Of a stretch of 64,000 bases of DNA, positions 18,372 to 26,875 are shown one piece after another. Made by a program: the position numbers and the translations under genes. Source of the stretch: Streptomyces shenzhenensis (GTDB lineage Bacteria > Actinomycetota > Actinomycetes > Streptomycetales > Streptomycetaceae); assembly GCF_003688995.1 (NCBI RefSeq), contig NZ_PENI01000008.1, positions 1 through 64,000 on the forward strand, written 5' to 3'. The first letter of the stretch is position 1. Every line of letters begins with the position of its first letter. The notes below the pieces were generated by a model. That model searched no databases. It had not been told where the DNA came from and worked only from the letters and a program-made list of their open reading frames with translations.

Positions 18372-19512
18372 GGTGGTGCTCCTCGCGTTCCGCTCGCCGA
18401 ACGGCGGCCGATGTCGCGGCGACCTGCGCGGCGTAGGTGTCGAGGCCCTCGGCGCCGCTGCCGGGCAGTCCGGTCAGGCGGGGCAGCAGATCCCCGAAGG
18501 CGTTCACCTCACCGACGGCGAAGCGGCGCCACCCGGTGGACGGCAGGACGTCGACTCCGACGCACAGCGTGCCCGGGAAGCACGCGGCCGCCCGCTCGGC
18601 GACCTCCAGCACGTCGGCGAAGCTGCCTCCCGCGGCGCGGATCGCCATGTGTGCCGCGTCCAGGTCGCCGCGGGCGCCACCGAGGTGCAGATTCGTCATG
18701 GGGTGCCGGCTGGTCCGCACCACGGCATGCGTGGCGCGCCCCGCCACCACGACGACCCGCAGATCGGCGGCCCGGCCGCCCTGCGATGCCTTGGGCAGCC
18801 ACCGCTCGACGTGGATCCCGTCCGGGACCAGGGCGTCGACGAGGGTGGCGACCTCGGTCTCCGCGGTGTAGTGACGCACCCGGAGAGAGTTGTACAGGCG
18901 GCCGTCGGGAGCGGTCTCCACGGACGTCGTCGCCTTGACCCGGCCGGGACCCGCCATCGACAGTGCCACGACACCGGAGGCCGACGAGCCGTGCGCCGGC
19001 TTGATGAACGCCCGTGAGATCCGGGCGGACTTCAGCTGCTCCCTGAGCCCCGCCCAGCCGCCGATCGGGCCCGGCAGGGCCGGGGGGACCGGGACGCCCG
19101 CGGCGGCCAGCCGGGCATGGCAGCGCCGCTTGTCGAACATGACCGCAACCTCCTCCGGGTCGGCTGACGTCACCGCGCCCGCGCGTCGCGCCGCGCCCGT
19201 CACCTCCCGGACCGCGGCGGTGAAACGGCGGTGCCACAGCGCCGTTCCCTCGACCCGGGTGGGATCGTCGGTGCCCCGCAGCAGCCGGTCCACCTCGGCG
19301 TTCTCGCCGGGGGAGTCGATCCGTACGAACTCGCCCGGCGTGAAGCCGTAATGTCCGCGCAGCACGTCCCGCCACGCGAGTACGCGGGGTGCGGCGTGGC
19401 CGGCCGAGCCGACGGCGGCGGCGAACATCGTCGTCCGCCGGTTCTCCGGATTGCCGACCACGGCGAACCGACGGCCGGCACCGGGAGCCGGACTACTCGG
19501 AGACAGCGACAT
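18355..19512 (-). CDS. STM4014-family ATP-grasp-like protein
   Basis: 385 residues from ATG 19512. The N-terminus (FAVVGNPENRRTTMF) is a pre-ATP-grasp Rossmann-like region. The ATP-grasp signs are ISRAFIKPAHGSSASGV near residues 163-179, DLRVVVVAGRATHAVVR near 249-265, and the C-terminal VGVDVLPSTGWRRFAVGEVN with the metal-binding Glu/Asn. Such enzymes join a carboxylate to an amine or thiol through an acyl phosphate. In this operon, with two radical SAM enzymes and LRR proteins, it may modify a protein or peptide substrate, which is inference. It overlaps STM4015 by 20 bp. Confidence 0.82.
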   Translation of the reverse strand: MSLSPSSPAPGAGRRFAVVGNPENRRTTMFAAAVGSAGHAAPRVLAWRDVLRGHYGFTPGEFVRIDSPGENAEVDRLLRGTDDPTRVEGTALWHRRFTAAVREVTGAARRAGAVTSADPEEVAVMFDKRRCHARLAAAGVPVPPALPGPIGGWAGLREQLKSARISRAFIKPAHGSSASGVVALSMAGPGRVKATTSVETAPDGRLYNSLRVRHYTAETEVATLVDALVPDGIHVERWLPKASQGGRAADLRVVVVAGRATHAVVRTSRHPMTNLHLGGARGDLDAAHMAIRAAGGSFADVLEVAERAAACFPGTLCVGVDVLPSTGWRRFAVGEVNAFGDLLPRLTGLPGSGAEGLDTYAAQVAATSAAVRRAEREEHHHDTTA

Positions 19513-20452
19513 AGCGCCACTCCTCGCCCCGCCGGCGGTGCGGAGTCTGGCGGTCCGACAGATCCACCTCGGTCCCGGCGGAGCCGAAGGCCGTCCGGAT
19601 CCGGTCGGCCACGGACTCGCTCAGGAAGTGATGGTGCAGGTCCAGCCGCTCGAGATGGGTCAGCGGCTGGCCGCGGAGCAGGGCTTCGGCGCCGGCGTCG
19701 GTGAGCGTGCCCATGGACAGGCTCAGCGATTCCAGTTGCGCCACGACCGGCGCCGAGGCGACCGCCGCCGCGATCTCGTCCTGCAACTCGCTGTCCTGAA
19801 GCCCCAGATGACGCAGCGCCGGGAAGCGCCCTTGGGCCAGGACCGGCGCGAGGTCGGCCACCGTCGCGTCACCGCCGTAGTGGGACACGCCGAGCCACAG
19901 CTCCAGACGCTCCAGCGCGGGCAGCTCGCACGCCCCGACCGCCCGTACCACCTCCCCGGGCAGGCCACCCGACTCGAACCGCAGCACGCGCAGCGCGCCG
20001 TGGCGCACCGGGCGCAGCGACAGGGGCTCCTCACCGAGCCCGTGCGAGCTGCCGCCGCGCACGCCCAACTCCTCCAACAGCGGGAAGCTCTCCAGGACGG
20101 GAGTGACATCGGTGAGCTGCAACCAGGAGATCTCGCACTCCTCGCCGGTGACGTCGGCGAGGAACACGGCGCGCAGCGCGGGGAAGCGCCCCGCGTCGGC
20201 CAGGATCAGCTCGAGCTCCGGACGCAGTTCGCTGTACTCGTCGTGCCACCAGGGCCCGATGACCAGCGCCCGTACCTCTGCGCTCGGCACCCGGTCCACA
20301 AAGCTCTGCCACAGTTCGGCGAACGGTGTCTCCCAGGAACAGTCCAGCCGCCAGGCCACCTCGCCCGCGGCGGGAAGCGCCTCTTCATGTGGCTCGGGAA
20401 AGGTGAGGACGGGCAGCCCGTGGAAGGTCTCGAAGTGAGATGCGAAGGTCAT
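19493..20452 (-). CDS. STM4015-family leucine-rich-repeat protein (copy A)
   Basis: 319 residues from ATG 20452. The C-terminal two thirds are irregular leucine-rich repeats of the ribonuclease-inhibitor type, for example FPALRHLGLQDSELQDEI, LESLSLSMGTLTDAGAEALL and LERLDLHHHFLSESVADRI. The N-terminal about 100 residues are a distinct cap (FHGLPVLTFP, VRALVIGPWW). No signal or membrane segment. It is followed closely by its paralogue's stop (7 bp), indicating a tandem duplication, and precedes STM4014 in translation. A binding or scaffold role is likely. Confidence 0.82.
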   Translation of the reverse strand: MTFASHFETFHGLPVLTFPEPHEEALPAAGEVAWRLDCSWETPFAELWQSFVDRVPSAEVRALVIGPWWHDEYSELRPELELILADAGRFPALRAVFLADVTGEECEISWLQLTDVTPVLESFPLLEELGVRGGSSHGLGEEPLSLRPVRHGALRVLRFESGGLPGEVVRAVGACELPALERLELWLGVSHYGGDATVADLAPVLAQGRFPALRHLGLQDSELQDEIAAAVASAPVVAQLESLSLSMGTLTDAGAEALLRGQPLTHLERLDLHHHFLSESVADRIRTAFGSAGTEVDLSDRQTPHRRRGEEWRYVAVSE

Positions 20453-20459
20453 GACGTAC

Positions 20460-21413
20460 TCATTCCGCGACGGCCGTGAAGCGGTGGACGACGCCGTCGT
20501 TCTCCCAGCTGTCGCCGGGCTCGGACAGGTCGACCTCGACGCCGGACGGCTCCAGCGCCGCCCGTACCCGCTGGGCCACCGGCTCGGTGACGAAGTTGTG
20601 GTGGAGGTCGAGCCGGGTCAGGTGCGTGAGCGGCTGGCCGTCGAGCAGCGCCGTCGCGCCCGCGTCGGTGAGCACCCCGAGGGACAGGTCGAGGGACGTC
20701 AGCTGGGCGACGACCGGGGCCGCGGCGACGGCGGCGGCGATCTCGTCCTGGATCTCGCTGTTGCGCAGCCCGAGATGGCGCAGGGCCGGGAAGTGCCCTC
20801 CGGCCAGGATCGGCGCGAGGTCGGAGACCGTCGCGTCGCCGCCGTACCCCTCCACGCCGAGCCACATGTCGAGGTGCTCCAGGGCCGGGAGTTCACTGGC
20901 GGCGACACCGCGCACGACCTCGCCGGGCAGGCCGCCGGCCTGGAAACGCAGCGTGCGCAGGTGCTGGTGCTTGACCGCCGGGAAGCGCAGTCCGGTGCCG
21001 CCGCGGATCCCGAACTCCGCCAGCAGCGGATAGGCGTCGAGGACCGGCGTGACATCGGACTGCTCGATCCAGGAGATCTCCGCCTCCTCCATCTCGAGAT
21101 CGCCGATGAACACGGCCCGGAGCGCGGTCAGCCGGTCACGGGCGTCCACCAGGCGCTCCACGACGCAACCGGAGTCGTTCTCGTAGGCCTCACCCCACGA
21201 ACCCACGATGATCGCGCGGACCGCGGCGGGATCCACGGTGTCGAGGAAGCGGTCCCACAGAGCACCGAAGTCCTCCGAGGAGTCCCCGTACGGATCCGAG
21301 GCCGGCCGCCAGGCCACGGTGCCCGCCTCCGGCAACTCCCGCTGCTCCCCGGGATGGGGGAAGTCGAAGGCCGGGAGACCGTACAGTTCCTGCAGATGCT
21401 GGACGTTGGACAT
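20460..21413 (-). CDS. STM4015-family leucine-rich-repeat protein (copy B)
   Basis: 317 residues from ATG 21413, with a good AGGAGG site 9 bp upstream; the longer open frame upstream is rejected. It is a close paralogue of copy A: the same cap motif (LYGLPAFDFPHPGE), then LRR units such as FPALRHLGLRNSEIQDEI, LTSLDLSLGVLTDAGATAL and LTRLDLHHNFVTEPVAQR. It is the first gene of the STM4011-4015-like operon, so a promoter should lie between 21413 and 21591, shared divergently with the small gene at 21591. Conservation is strongest in the LRR part and weakest in the acidic cap. Confidence 0.82.
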   Translation of the reverse strand: MSNVQHLQELYGLPAFDFPHPGEQRELPEAGTVAWRPASDPYGDSSEDFGALWDRFLDTVDPAAVRAIIVGSWGEAYENDSGCVVERLVDARDRLTALRAVFIGDLEMEEAEISWIEQSDVTPVLDAYPLLAEFGIRGGTGLRFPAVKHQHLRTLRFQAGGLPGEVVRGVAASELPALEHLDMWLGVEGYGGDATVSDLAPILAGGHFPALRHLGLRNSEIQDEIAAAVAAAPVVAQLTSLDLSLGVLTDAGATALLDGQPLTHLTRLDLHHNFVTEPVAQRVRAALEPSGVEVDLSEPGDSWENDGVVHRFTAVAE

Positions 21414-21590
21414 GAGTGCTGGCCTCCTGGGACCCGGACACGAAGCAGTGAACGCCAAGAGTTGTACCAAGCCGCACTGACATCGCCGGCAACGGGCCGA
21501 GCCACGGCCGGTCCGAGGGGCGTTGTCAGACCCCCGGCGTAGCGTCGTGGTCATCGGTCGACGAGGCGTCGACGGGGAAGGGAGACACGT

Positions 21591-21917
21591 ATGTACCGGC
21601 AGGGGGACGTCCTGATCGTGCCTGTGGCGGAGGCCGCCGTGCCGCCGGGCACCGACCGGCTGCCGCAGCAGCCGCGGGACGCGCGGGGGAGGCTCGTGCT
21701 GGCGCTCGGTGAGGTCACCGGACACGCCCACGCGGTGGTCGGGCCCGGGACGCTGGTCCGCGAGGCCGGTCCGTTCGGGGCCTCCTACCTCCATCTCCCG
21801 GACGGCGGACGGGTGGTGCACGAGGAACACGCGGCGATACCGCTGCCCAAGGGCTGGTACCGCGTGGTGCGACAGCGTGAATACGTGCCCGGCGCGGTCC
21901 GCGTCGTGGCGGACTGA
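21591..21917 (+). CDS. Conserved hypothetical protein beside DUF6745 gene
   Basis: 108 residues from ATG 21591 after an AAGGGAGA site. A compact beta-rich protein: MYRQGDVLIVPVAEAAVP, then GEVTGHAHAVVGPGTLV and LPKGWYRVVRQREYVPGAVR. The GHAH motif and glycine pattern suggest a small barrel, but no enzymatic motif is certain. It is 20 bp upstream of the DUF6745 gene; I recall this two-gene pairing from other actinomycetes. Function unknown. Confidence 0.7.
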   Translation: MYRQGDVLIVPVAEAAVPPGTDRLPQQPRDARGRLVLALGEVTGHAHAVVGPGTLVREAGPFGASYLHLPDGGRVVHEEHAAIPLPKGWYRVVRQREYVPGAVRVVAD

Positions 21918-21937
21918 GACGGCGGGAGAACGGAACG

Positions 21938-22981
21938 ATGACGATGCCGACGGAAGCCGCACCGGCGGACACGACGGGGAAGTGGCGAGAAGTGGCGGCG
22001 GCGACCGGCCCCGCGGACCGCACGGCTGCCGAGGAGGGGGTGCGGCTGGCCTACCGGCTGGCCGGACTGCCCGAGCCGGAGCGCATCGTGTGGGTGGGTT
22101 CACCCCGCGAGGGCGCGGTGGCGGCCGCACGGCTCACGACGGAGGGGACGGCGGGCCGCTGTGTGCGGGACGCGGTGCGTACCCGGCCGTGGGCCGTCGC
22201 CCGGCAGCGGGTCCTCGACCGGCTCGGGCCGGCCGGCTGGGCCGAGCACTGGGCCCTGACGGGCGCTCAACTGTGGGACACCACGGTCACGCTGACCGAG
22301 CGTATACGAACCGGTGTGGTCGAGACCTCGGCCGACGAGGCGGGAGGGGAGCAGGCCGTCCGGCTCGCGCTGCTCGACGCGGTCCTGGGCCAGCACGACG
22401 CGGCCTGGCTGGCGGCCTTCGACGACCAGGACGGCGGCGGGACGGTCGAGGGGATCGCCGCGGTGGCCCGCGCAGCGGGCTGGTGGTGGCCGTACGAGAA
22501 GACCGCGATCGTCTCGGAGCGCCCCGTGGAACTGCACCGGGACGAGGCGGGCAGACTCGACCGCGGGGACGGACCGGCGCTCGCCTTCCCCGACGGATTC
22601 GCCCTGCACGCCTGGCGCGGCATGCCGGTCCCCGCCGAATTCCTCGGCGGACTCGCCGGGCTGACCCCGCAGCGGATACGCGACGAGGAGAACGCCGAGC
22701 TGCGCCGCGTGATGCTTGAGCACTACGGCTACGACCGCTACCTGGAGGAGTCCGGCGCCGAACCCCTGCAACGGGACGAGGCCGGTGTGCTCTGGCGCAT
22801 CGAACTGGAGGGGGACGAGCCGCTGGTGATGGTCGAGGTGGTCAACTCCACCCCGGAGCCCGACGGCACCCACCGCACGTACTGGCTGCGGGTGCCACCG
22901 CGCACCAGGACCGCCCGGGAAGGCGTCGCCTGGACTTTCGGGCTCGAAGCGGACGAGTACACACCGGAGCGGGAGACCTGA
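21938..22981 (+). CDS. DUF6745 family protein
   Basis: 347 residues from ATG 21938. The N-terminal VRLAYRLAGLPEPERIVWVGSP, the central WWWPYEKTAIVSERPVEL and DEAGRLDRGDGPALAFPDGF, and the late YRTYWLRVPPRTRTAREGVAW-like region are typical of DUF6745, an actinobacterial family of unknown function. Family members often carry degenerate repeats about a quarter turn long. Cytoplasmic, no membrane segments. It forms a two-gene unit with the 108-aa gene upstream and is convergent with the large PP2C gene, 50 bp away. Confidence 0.75.
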   Translation: MTMPTEAAPADTTGKWREVAAATGPADRTAAEEGVRLAYRLAGLPEPERIVWVGSPREGAVAAARLTTEGTAGRCVRDAVRTRPWAVARQRVLDRLGPAGWAEHWALTGAQLWDTTVTLTERIRTGVVETSADEAGGEQAVRLALLDAVLGQHDAAWLAAFDDQDGGGTVEGIAAVARAAGWWWPYEKTAIVSERPVELHRDEAGRLDRGDGPALAFPDGFALHAWRGMPVPAEFLGGLAGLTPQRIRDEENAELRRVMLEHYGYDRYLEESGAEPLQRDEAGVLWRIELEGDEPLVMVEVVNSTPEPDGTHRTYWLRVPPRTRTAREGVAWTFGLEADEYTPERET

Positions 22982-23031
22982 GCCCACCTGGCCGGTGACC
23001 GGGCCGGGGTGCGGCCGGGGCACGGAAAGCG

Positions 23032-25980
23032 CTACTCGTGGTTCTCGTGGGACAGCGCGTCCAGGTCTGCCGCGAAGTCCTCGGCGTTCAGGAACAGCAG
23101 GTCCTGCGCCTGGGGCGGCCGGCCCGGGCGGCCGTTCGGGCCGAGCAGCGGCTGTTCGGTCCAGATGCACTTGCCCCTCGGCGTGTACCGCGCACCCCAG
23201 CGCTGGGAGAGCTCGGTGATCAGTTGCAGCCCGCGGCCTCCCTCGTCGGTCTCCGTCGCGTGGCGGATGCGGGGCATCGTCAGGCTGCCGTCGAAGACCT
23301 CGCAGATCAGTCCGGCGTCATGCAGCAGACGCAGCCGGACCGGGCCCTTCGCGTGCCGTACGACGTTGCCGACCAGTTCGCTGGCCAGGAGTTCCGTGGT
23401 GGGTGTCAGATCGTCCAGGCCCCAGGCGGAGAGCTGTTCGCGGACGTGGCGGCGGGCCTGACCGGCCGCCTTCGGGTCCTCGGGCAGCGGCCAGGAAGCC
23501 ATCCTGTCGTGGTCGAGGGCATGCAGGCGCGCGACGAGGATCGCCGCGTCGTCGGCCGCCTGATGCTCGCCGGAGAGCAGCCCGGCGGTCAGGGTGTCGC
23601 ACACGGCCTCCAGGTCCGCGTCGACGCCCTCCTCGTGAGCCGTGCGCAGGAGCCGGGCCAGGTCCGACATCCCCTCGTCGACCTCCCGGTTCGCGGACTC
23701 GACCAGTCCGTCGGTGTACAGCACGAGCAGGCTTCCGTCGGGCACCGTCAGCTCGACCGTCTGGAAGGGAGGCTTCGCCGCGCCGAGCGGCGGATCGGGG
23801 GTCGGCTCCGGGAAGTGCACGGTGCCGTCGGGGTACATCAGGGCCGGCGGGGGGTGCCCGGCGCGGGCGACGGAGCAGACCTGAGTGGTGGAGTCGTAGA
23901 GCGCGTACAGGCAGGTGGCGTACGAGTCCTCGCTCATGCCGCCGACGATGTCGTTGAGGTGACCCATGATTTCGTCGGGGGGCAGTTCGAGATCGGCCAG
24001 GGTGTGGACGGCGGTGCGCAGCCGGCCCATGGTTGCCGCCTCGGGCAGGCCGTGGCCCATGACGTCGCCGACGACCAGGGCGACCCGGCCGCTGGAGAGC
24101 GGGATCACGTCGTACCAGTCGCCGCCCACGTCCATGCCCTGCCGGGCGGGGAGGTAGCACGCGGCGGCCGTGCACGCGGGCAGCTCGGGCAGGTCCCGGG
24201 GAAGCAGACTGCGCTGGAGTTCACGGGACCGGGTGTGCTCGGCATCGTAGAGCCGCGCCCGTTCCAGGGCCTGTGCGACGAGGGCCCTGATCGTGGTCAG
24301 CAGTGTGCGTTCCTCCTCGGTGAAGCGGCGCGGGCGGTCGAAGGCCACGACGCACACCCCGAACGTGCGGCCGGACGCCGTCAGCGGAAGGAACGCCCAG
24401 GACCGCATCCCCGTCCGGGTGCCCAGGCGGGCCCGCTCCGGGGCGTACGCGGTGTACTCGTCGGCCGACGACAGGAACAGCGGGGTGCCGGATGTGATCG
24501 TGTCCCAGGCCGGCTCGCCCGGTCCCCGGAGACGGCCGTCGATGTCGCGGAGATAGTCGTCCGGGTAACCCACCGCTCCGACGTTGTGCAGCCGGTCGCC
24601 CTCGGTGACCTGCACCAGCAGCCCGGCCGCGGCGAACAGCGGCAGCACCCGCCAGGCGACCGCGTCCACCACGTCCGCGGAGGTCGTCGCCTTGGCGAGG
24701 GCCGCGGTCAGCTCCGTGATCTGGGCCGCCCGCTCGGACGCGGCACGGGCGGCCGCCTGGCGTTCTTCCTGCAGACGCCGCTTCTCGGTGACGTCCGCCA
24801 GGTAGACGGCCCGGCCGACGGGGCCCGGCACCAGCCGTAGCTGGTAGCGGCGCCCCGTGTCCGGCATGTGCACATCGAAGCTGGCGGGTGTCTCCTCTGC
24901 GGTGGCTCTCCGGCAGCGGTCTTCCAGGTCCGGGATCTGCCGTGCGGCCGGCAGGTCCCACAGCACACGCCCGAACAGATTCTCCTCGGGGCACCTCAGG
25001 GTGCGTTCCGCTTCCAGGTTGGCGAAGGTGACGCGCCAGTCGGCGTCCACCGTCAGGAAGCCGTCGCTCATATGGCGCAGGGCGCGGCTGAGCGCGTCAC
25101 GGGTGGACGGCGACTCACCGCTCTCCCACCTCACGCCCACCATGCGGAGGGGGGCACCCCGGTCGTCGTAGGCCGGCTTGCCGCGGGCCCGTGACCAGAC
25201 GTAGGTGCCGTCCAGGCGCCGTACCCGGTACATGGCCGCGTAGACCGAGTGCTCGCGGATCGCCCGCTGCGCCTCCGCCAGGGTCGGTGCCAGGTCGTCG
25301 GGGTGGACGATCTGCATCCAGTCCTGGATCTTGCCGGTGTACGCGCCCGGTTTGGTGCCGTAGTACTCCATGACCGCCGCGTCCCAGATCAGGTCGCCGG
25401 TCTGGAGGTTCCAGTCCCACCAGCCGACCCTGAGATCCGGCACGCTCTGCCGTTGCTGCTCGTCGTCCGGTTCCGCCGGTGCGGGTGCCGCCGGCTTCGG
25501 CGCCTGGACCAGGCGCTCCTCGGTCCAGGCGACGACGGCCCGGAGGAAGTCCCACTCGTGCGGGGCGGGCTCGCCCCGGCCGCCCGTCAGCACGGTGAGC
25601 GTGCCCATGATGCGGTCCTCGCGGGACACCGGGAGGACGGCGAGGCCCGTGCCCGCGCCGGGCCATGGGATTTCTGCCCCTTCTCCTGCTTCGGGCGCCG
25701 GCCCGGCCGGGGGCAGCGGCAGCCATACGGCGCCGCGCCGGCGCAGGGCACGCGCGGGGGCCAGCCGACTGTCCTGGTCGATGACTTCCCAGGAGCGGGG
25801 GATGTCCGGAGGCAGGCCGACGGTCGTCGCGAGGCACAGCGCGGAGGTGGGTCCACAGAGGTGGACCAGGCCACCCAGAGCGCACAGTTCGCCCGCGGCG
25901 TGCTGCAGTGCCAGCCGGAAGACATCGCTTTCCGGGAGACCGGGAGGCACTGCGTTGAGCAAAGCCAACCGCGCATTCAT
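23032..25980 (-). CDS. Multidomain PAS/GAF sensor PP2C phosphatase with HATPase domain
   Basis: 982 residues from ATG 25980 (a TTG at 26022 would add 14 residues but lies in the promoter). Order: an N-terminal GAF-like region; PAS 1 about 175-285 (WWDWNLQTGDLIWD, HPDDLAPTL); PAS 2 about 300-400 (HMSDGFLTVDADWRVTFAN); GAF about 425-580; PP2C/SpoIIE about 600-815 (GGDWYDVIPLSSG, VGDVMGHGLPEAA, LLVLYTDGLVESANRE); and an RsbW-like HATPase about 850-955 (LASELVGNVVRHAKG, DEGGRGLQLI). It should integrate redox, light or small-molecule signals and switch an anti-sigma partner. All PP2C metal aspartates appear present. Confidence 0.93.
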   Translation of the reverse strand: MNARLALLNAVPPGLPESDVFRLALQHAAGELCALGGLVHLCGPTSALCLATTVGLPPDIPRSWEVIDQDSRLAPARALRRRGAVWLPLPPAGPAPEAGEGAEIPWPGAGTGLAVLPVSREDRIMGTLTVLTGGRGEPAPHEWDFLRAVVAWTEERLVQAPKPAAPAPAEPDDEQQRQSVPDLRVGWWDWNLQTGDLIWDAAVMEYYGTKPGAYTGKIQDWMQIVHPDDLAPTLAEAQRAIREHSVYAAMYRVRRLDGTYVWSRARGKPAYDDRGAPLRMVGVRWESGESPSTRDALSRALRHMSDGFLTVDADWRVTFANLEAERTLRCPEENLFGRVLWDLPAARQIPDLEDRCRRATAEETPASFDVHMPDTGRRYQLRLVPGPVGRAVYLADVTEKRRLQEERQAAARAASERAAQITELTAALAKATTSADVVDAVAWRVLPLFAAAGLLVQVTEGDRLHNVGAVGYPDDYLRDIDGRLRGPGEPAWDTITSGTPLFLSSADEYTAYAPERARLGTRTGMRSWAFLPLTASGRTFGVCVVAFDRPRRFTEEERTLLTTIRALVAQALERARLYDAEHTRSRELQRSLLPRDLPELPACTAAACYLPARQGMDVGGDWYDVIPLSSGRVALVVGDVMGHGLPEAATMGRLRTAVHTLADLELPPDEIMGHLNDIVGGMSEDSYATCLYALYDSTTQVCSVARAGHPPPALMYPDGTVHFPEPTPDPPLGAAKPPFQTVELTVPDGSLLVLYTDGLVESANREVDEGMSDLARLLRTAHEEGVDADLEAVCDTLTAGLLSGEHQAADDAAILVARLHALDHDRMASWPLPEDPKAAGQARRHVREQLSAWGLDDLTPTTELLASELVGNVVRHAKGPVRLRLLHDAGLICEVFDGSLTMPRIRHATETDEGGRGLQLITELSQRWGARYTPRGKCIWTEQPLLGPNGRPGRPPQAQDLLFLNAEDFAADLDALSHENHE

Positions 25981-25993
25981 AATACAAATTCTA

Positions 25994-26022
25994 TCATTAC
26001 AGCATAAAGTCCAGATATTCAA
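25994..26022 (-). promoter_or_regulatory. Sigma70-like promoter with very short leader
   Basis: In a locally AT-rich stretch (25981-26040), the minus strand has TTGAAT (26022-26017), a 17-bp spacer and TAATGA (25999-25994). A start of transcription about 7 bp further would leave only a few bases before the ATG at 25980, consistent with the absence of a Shine-Dalgarno site there. Confidence 0.5.
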
Positions 26023-26085
26023 TAAGAAATAGTATTAGCGGTCCCGAGATGAGCCTATTCCGTCGTGTCGGCACCGGGCGGGCCG

Positions 26086-26787
26086 TCAGGCTGACCCCGT
26101 GTCAACTGTCGTGCCCTGAGCTGCGATCTCCGCAGCCAGCCGAGTGCGCAGGCCGTCGACCAGCGCCGTGAGAGAGACCTCGAAGGCCAGGTCGGCGGCG
26201 GGGCGGCGCTGCGCGGCCGAGGCGTCGTCGCGGGCGTGCACCGCGGCGGCGAACCTGGGCACCTCGGGTGAGTCCGGCCCCGGGTCGAACATCGCCGGCG
26301 GTGCCATCAGGTCCAGCGCCGAACCCAGGACGAACGACTCCACGCCGACCATGACGGGGATGACCGACGCGATCGGCCATCCGCCGCGCTCCAGCCCGGC
26401 CACCACCGACTCGTACATCCGCAGGGTGCGATGCGCACCGGACACCGGGATGGTGGCCAGCAGCGCGATGGTCTGCGGATGCGCCGCGAAGGCCGCCCGG
26501 TACAGCCTCGCCCAGCTCACCAGGGCCTCGTCCCAGGGGAGGGTGTCGAAGACCGCCGCGTCGATCGGGTCGGCCACCAGCTCGCGCACTCCGGCCAGGA
26601 TGTCGTCCCTGCCCTTGACGTGGTTGTACAGCGACGAGGGGCGCACCTGGAGCCGCCGGGCCAGCAGTGCGATGGAGAACCCCTTGGCGCCCACCTCGTC
26701 GATGAGGTCGAGCGCGCCGCGCACGATCACTTCGCGGCCGAGGACGGGTGTGCTCGGCCGTCCCGTCCTCCGCGTCCCGGCGCTCAT
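26086..26787 (-). CDS. TetR/AcrR-family transcriptional regulator
   Basis: 233 residues from ATG 26787. The N-terminal helix-turn-helix spans about 20-60 (ALDLIDEVGAKGFSIALLAR, VRPSSLYNHVKGRDDIL), followed by a helical ligand-binding domain with a TetR_C-type region (WARLYRAAFAAHPQTIALLA, VESFVLGSALDL). It is divergent from the amidohydrolase-permease operon, with a 13-bp inverted repeat in the shared 88-bp region. It probably represses that operon and itself; the inducer is likely the amidohydrolase substrate. Confidence 0.9.
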   Translation of the reverse strand: MSAGTRRTGRPSTPVLGREVIVRGALDLIDEVGAKGFSIALLARRLQVRPSSLYNHVKGRDDILAGVRELVADPIDAAVFDTLPWDEALVSWARLYRAAFAAHPQTIALLATIPVSGAHRTLRMYESVVAGLERGGWPIASVIPVMVGVESFVLGSALDLMAPPAMFDPGPDSPEVPRFAAAVHARDDASAAQRRPAADLAFEVSLTALVDGLRTRLAAEIAAQGTTVDTGSA

Positions 26788-26848
26788 CCGGTGTCCCCGC
26801 CCCTCTTCCCAAGCGTCGTGGCGTGAGTCTAACCTGCGTCCACTAAAA

Positions 26849-26861
26849 CGAATGGTATTCG
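26849..26861. promoter_or_regulatory. Probable TetR operator
   Basis: The perfect inverted repeat CGAAT-ggt-ATTCG (with partly symmetric A/T flanks) lies between the tetR start at 26787 and the amidohydrolase start at 26876. Position and symmetry point to the adjacent regulator; the site is only 15 bp from the amidohydrolase ATG, so binding would block initiation. Confidence 0.65.
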
Positions 26862-26875
26862 CTTTGGGAGTACGC

